34,311 nt of DNA from an uncultured SAR116 cluster alpha proteobacterium (GTDB taxonomy: Bacteria; Pseudomonadota; Alphaproteobacteria; Puniceispirillales; Marisalimonadaceae), in contig CACIRZ010000015.1 of the NCBI GenBank assembly GCA_902589185.1, positions 1 to 34,311 of the forward strand. The letters are read 5' to 3'. Below, piece after piece: positions 33,114 through 34,311 of this stretch. The notes under the pieces are model-generated. The model was not told where the DNA came from, ran no database searches, and saw only the letters and a program-made list of their open reading frames with translations. Position numbers and translations under genes: made by a program. Each line of letters begins with the position of its first letter. The first letter of the stretch is position 1.

Positions 33114-34311
33114 TTAAGTTATTTCAGATTCTAAAATTTTGTTTAGAGTGTTATAAATATCTGTCTTTCCCTGACTTACTAACGCTTTCAATGAGCCAAG
33201 ATCTTTTTCATCCAATTCATTTATTAATAAATTTACAGCAGCACTTGGTAAACTATCTTGTTTTTCTGCCATAAAACAAATATTAACTATTTGATCTAAT
33301 TTAAAAAATACATTTTCTAGTCTTTTAAATAGAAGTTGTTTTTTATCTTTTTCGTGTTGATCAATAAGTGACGATTTATTTTCATAAAAAAATTTTAAAA
33401 ATTCAATATCTCTTTGGCCACCAGCTACATATTTAGTTTCAAACCATTTTGGTAAATCTTGTTTATCTAGTTTCTCAGTTTCTAATTTATTATCATTAAT
33501 ATTTACCCTCATTTTTAAAATTTCTTGAGCCACTTCTTTATCGGGTATGGAAAGTGAGTTTAATTTATTCAAAAGATGATGAACTTTTAAACTAAATTGA
33601 TTTTCTGTAATAACACGTGTTTTTTTAAGAGCTATTTTTTCCCAAGAAAAAGATTTAGTTTCATGATAAGTTTTAAAATTTTCATATGTACAAGCAACGG
33701 GGCCACGATTTCTAGAAGGTCTTAATTTAGTATCGACTTCATATAAAATACCTTCGGATGTTTTAGTAGATAATATATTTATTAAGCGTCGAAAAAAATC
33801 TATGTAAATTTCTTTTTTTAATTTATCACCATAAATAAAAACTAAGTCTAGGTCAGAATTAGCTGTCATATTAAAAGTTCCAAACCTTCCATAAGCAATT
33901 ACGCAAAAATCCTCACACTTCACCTTATAATTATTATAAGTGAGATGATTAATTATTTGTAAAACACAATCAACAGTAGCTTGAGCTAGATAGGAAAATT
34001 CATTTGAAGCTCTATTAATATCAATTTCTTGATTTATTAAAGCATACAATATTTGAAATTTTAGTAATCTGTGTTGCTTTCTCAATGTGTCTAACATTGT
34101 TTCAGTATCTAAATTATTAAAATTAAATTTTTCAAATGAGTTTCTATAATAAGATATGTTACCATTCAATCTGATTGCATATTCAGGTTGAATAACTTCA
34201 AGCAATTTTTGATCTCTAGACAGTATGTTTGTAATAAATCCAGAAAACAATAAAACTCTAGAAAGATTTTTATAAGTGAAAGGTGAATTTTTAAGCTTAT
34301 CGAGGTAATCA
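33114..34311 (-). CDS. glnE: Glutamine synthetase adenylyltransferase GlnE, C-terminal part, 5' end outside window
   Basis: This enzyme adds and removes AMP on glutamine synthetase to tune ammonium assimilation. The frame stays open to the right edge, so only the C-terminal ~398 residues are present; the TTG at 34250 is not the real start. The nucleotidyltransferase site is visible as YGRFGTFNMTANSDLDLVFIY with its paired acidic residues, followed by EVDTKLRPSRNRGPVACTYENF and SWEKIALKKTRVI. About 170 residues of helical tail follow. The position fits the second (adenylylating) catalytic domain of GlnE. It is downstream-adjacent to amtB on the same strand, 191 bp away, consistent with a nitrogen-control cluster. 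Confidence 0.88.
   Translation of the reverse strand, partial: DYLDKLKNSPFTYKNLSRVLLFSGFITNILSRDQKLLEVIQPEYAIRLNGNISYYRNSFEKFNFNNLDTETMLDTLRKQHRLLKFQILYALINQEIDINRASNEFSYLAQATVDCVLQIINHLTYNNYKVKCEDFCVIAYGRFGTFNMTANSDLDLVFIYGDKLKKEIYIDFFRRLINILSTKTSEGILYEVDTKLRPSRNRGPVACTYENFKTYHETKSFSWEKIALKKTRVITENQFSLKVHHLLNKLNSLSIPDKEVAQEILKMRVNINDNKLETEKLDKQDLPKWFETKYVAGGQRDIEFLKFFYENKSSLIDQHEKDKKQLLFKRLENVFFKLDQIVNICFMAEKQDSLPSAAVNLLINELDEKDLGSLKALVSQGKTDIYNTLNKILESEIT

Overview
The window is a gene-dense, strongly AT-rich stretch of a bacterial chromosome. Intergenic gaps are mostly under 40 bp, and several convergent gene pairs touch or overlap. The gene content (TctABC transporter, Liv-type ABC transporter, COQ7-type ubiquinone hydroxylase with a DCC partner, NrtS, GlnE, AmtB, leucine-degradation operon) points to an alphaproteobacterium. 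Together with the low GC and compactness it suggests a streamlined marine lineage such as the SAR11, HIMB59 or AEGEAN-169 type. That placement is inference, since no rRNA or marker gene is present. I saw no tRNA, rRNA, IS element, phage gene or CRISPR array.

Layout. (1) 1-9800: the 3' part of an acyl-CoA ligase, a DapA-family lyase and a small cupin run rightward. A four-domain rhodanese protein runs leftward into the cupin. Divergent from it are a ThDP-dependent enzyme and a TauE/SafE exporter, which converge on a leftward tctC-tctB-tctA transporter operon. These genes look like one catabolic locus, possibly for an organosulfur carboxylate. (2) 9800-11486: a regulatory-looking gap with an inverted repeat, a direct repeat and a previously uncalled 55-codon ORF, then a coq7-DCC-small protein operon. 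(3) 11500-18060: a complete livK-H-M-G-F ABC transporter operon converges on a leftward three-gene operon with a class III aminotransferase between two small ferredoxin-fold proteins. (4) 18158-20033: nrtS, a DUF3108 periplasmic protein and a shikimate-dehydrogenase-like enzyme. (5) 20035-29963: a leftward nine-gene operon holding the isovaleryl-CoA to HMG-CoA lyase steps of leucine breakdown, with a TerB-like gene, an AhpD-like gene, a second acyl-CoA dehydrogenase and a CaiB-type CoA-transferase. (6) 30057-34311: nitrogen assimilation, with glutamate dehydrogenase behind a hairpin leader, a convergent ammonium transporter sharing a strong terminator, and the 3' part of glnE.

How it fits together: the window reads as a carbon and nitrogen scavenging toolkit. 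It has two high-affinity uptake systems that depend on binding proteins, dedicated catabolic genes beside each, CoA-ester oxidation of branched-chain acids, and ammonium uptake and assimilation. The least explained parts are the 1-9800 locus, where several enzymes carry substitutions at key residues, the liv-linked aminotransferase operon, and the extra genes at the end of the leucine operon. Both outer genes (acyl-CoA ligase and glnE) are cut by the window edges.
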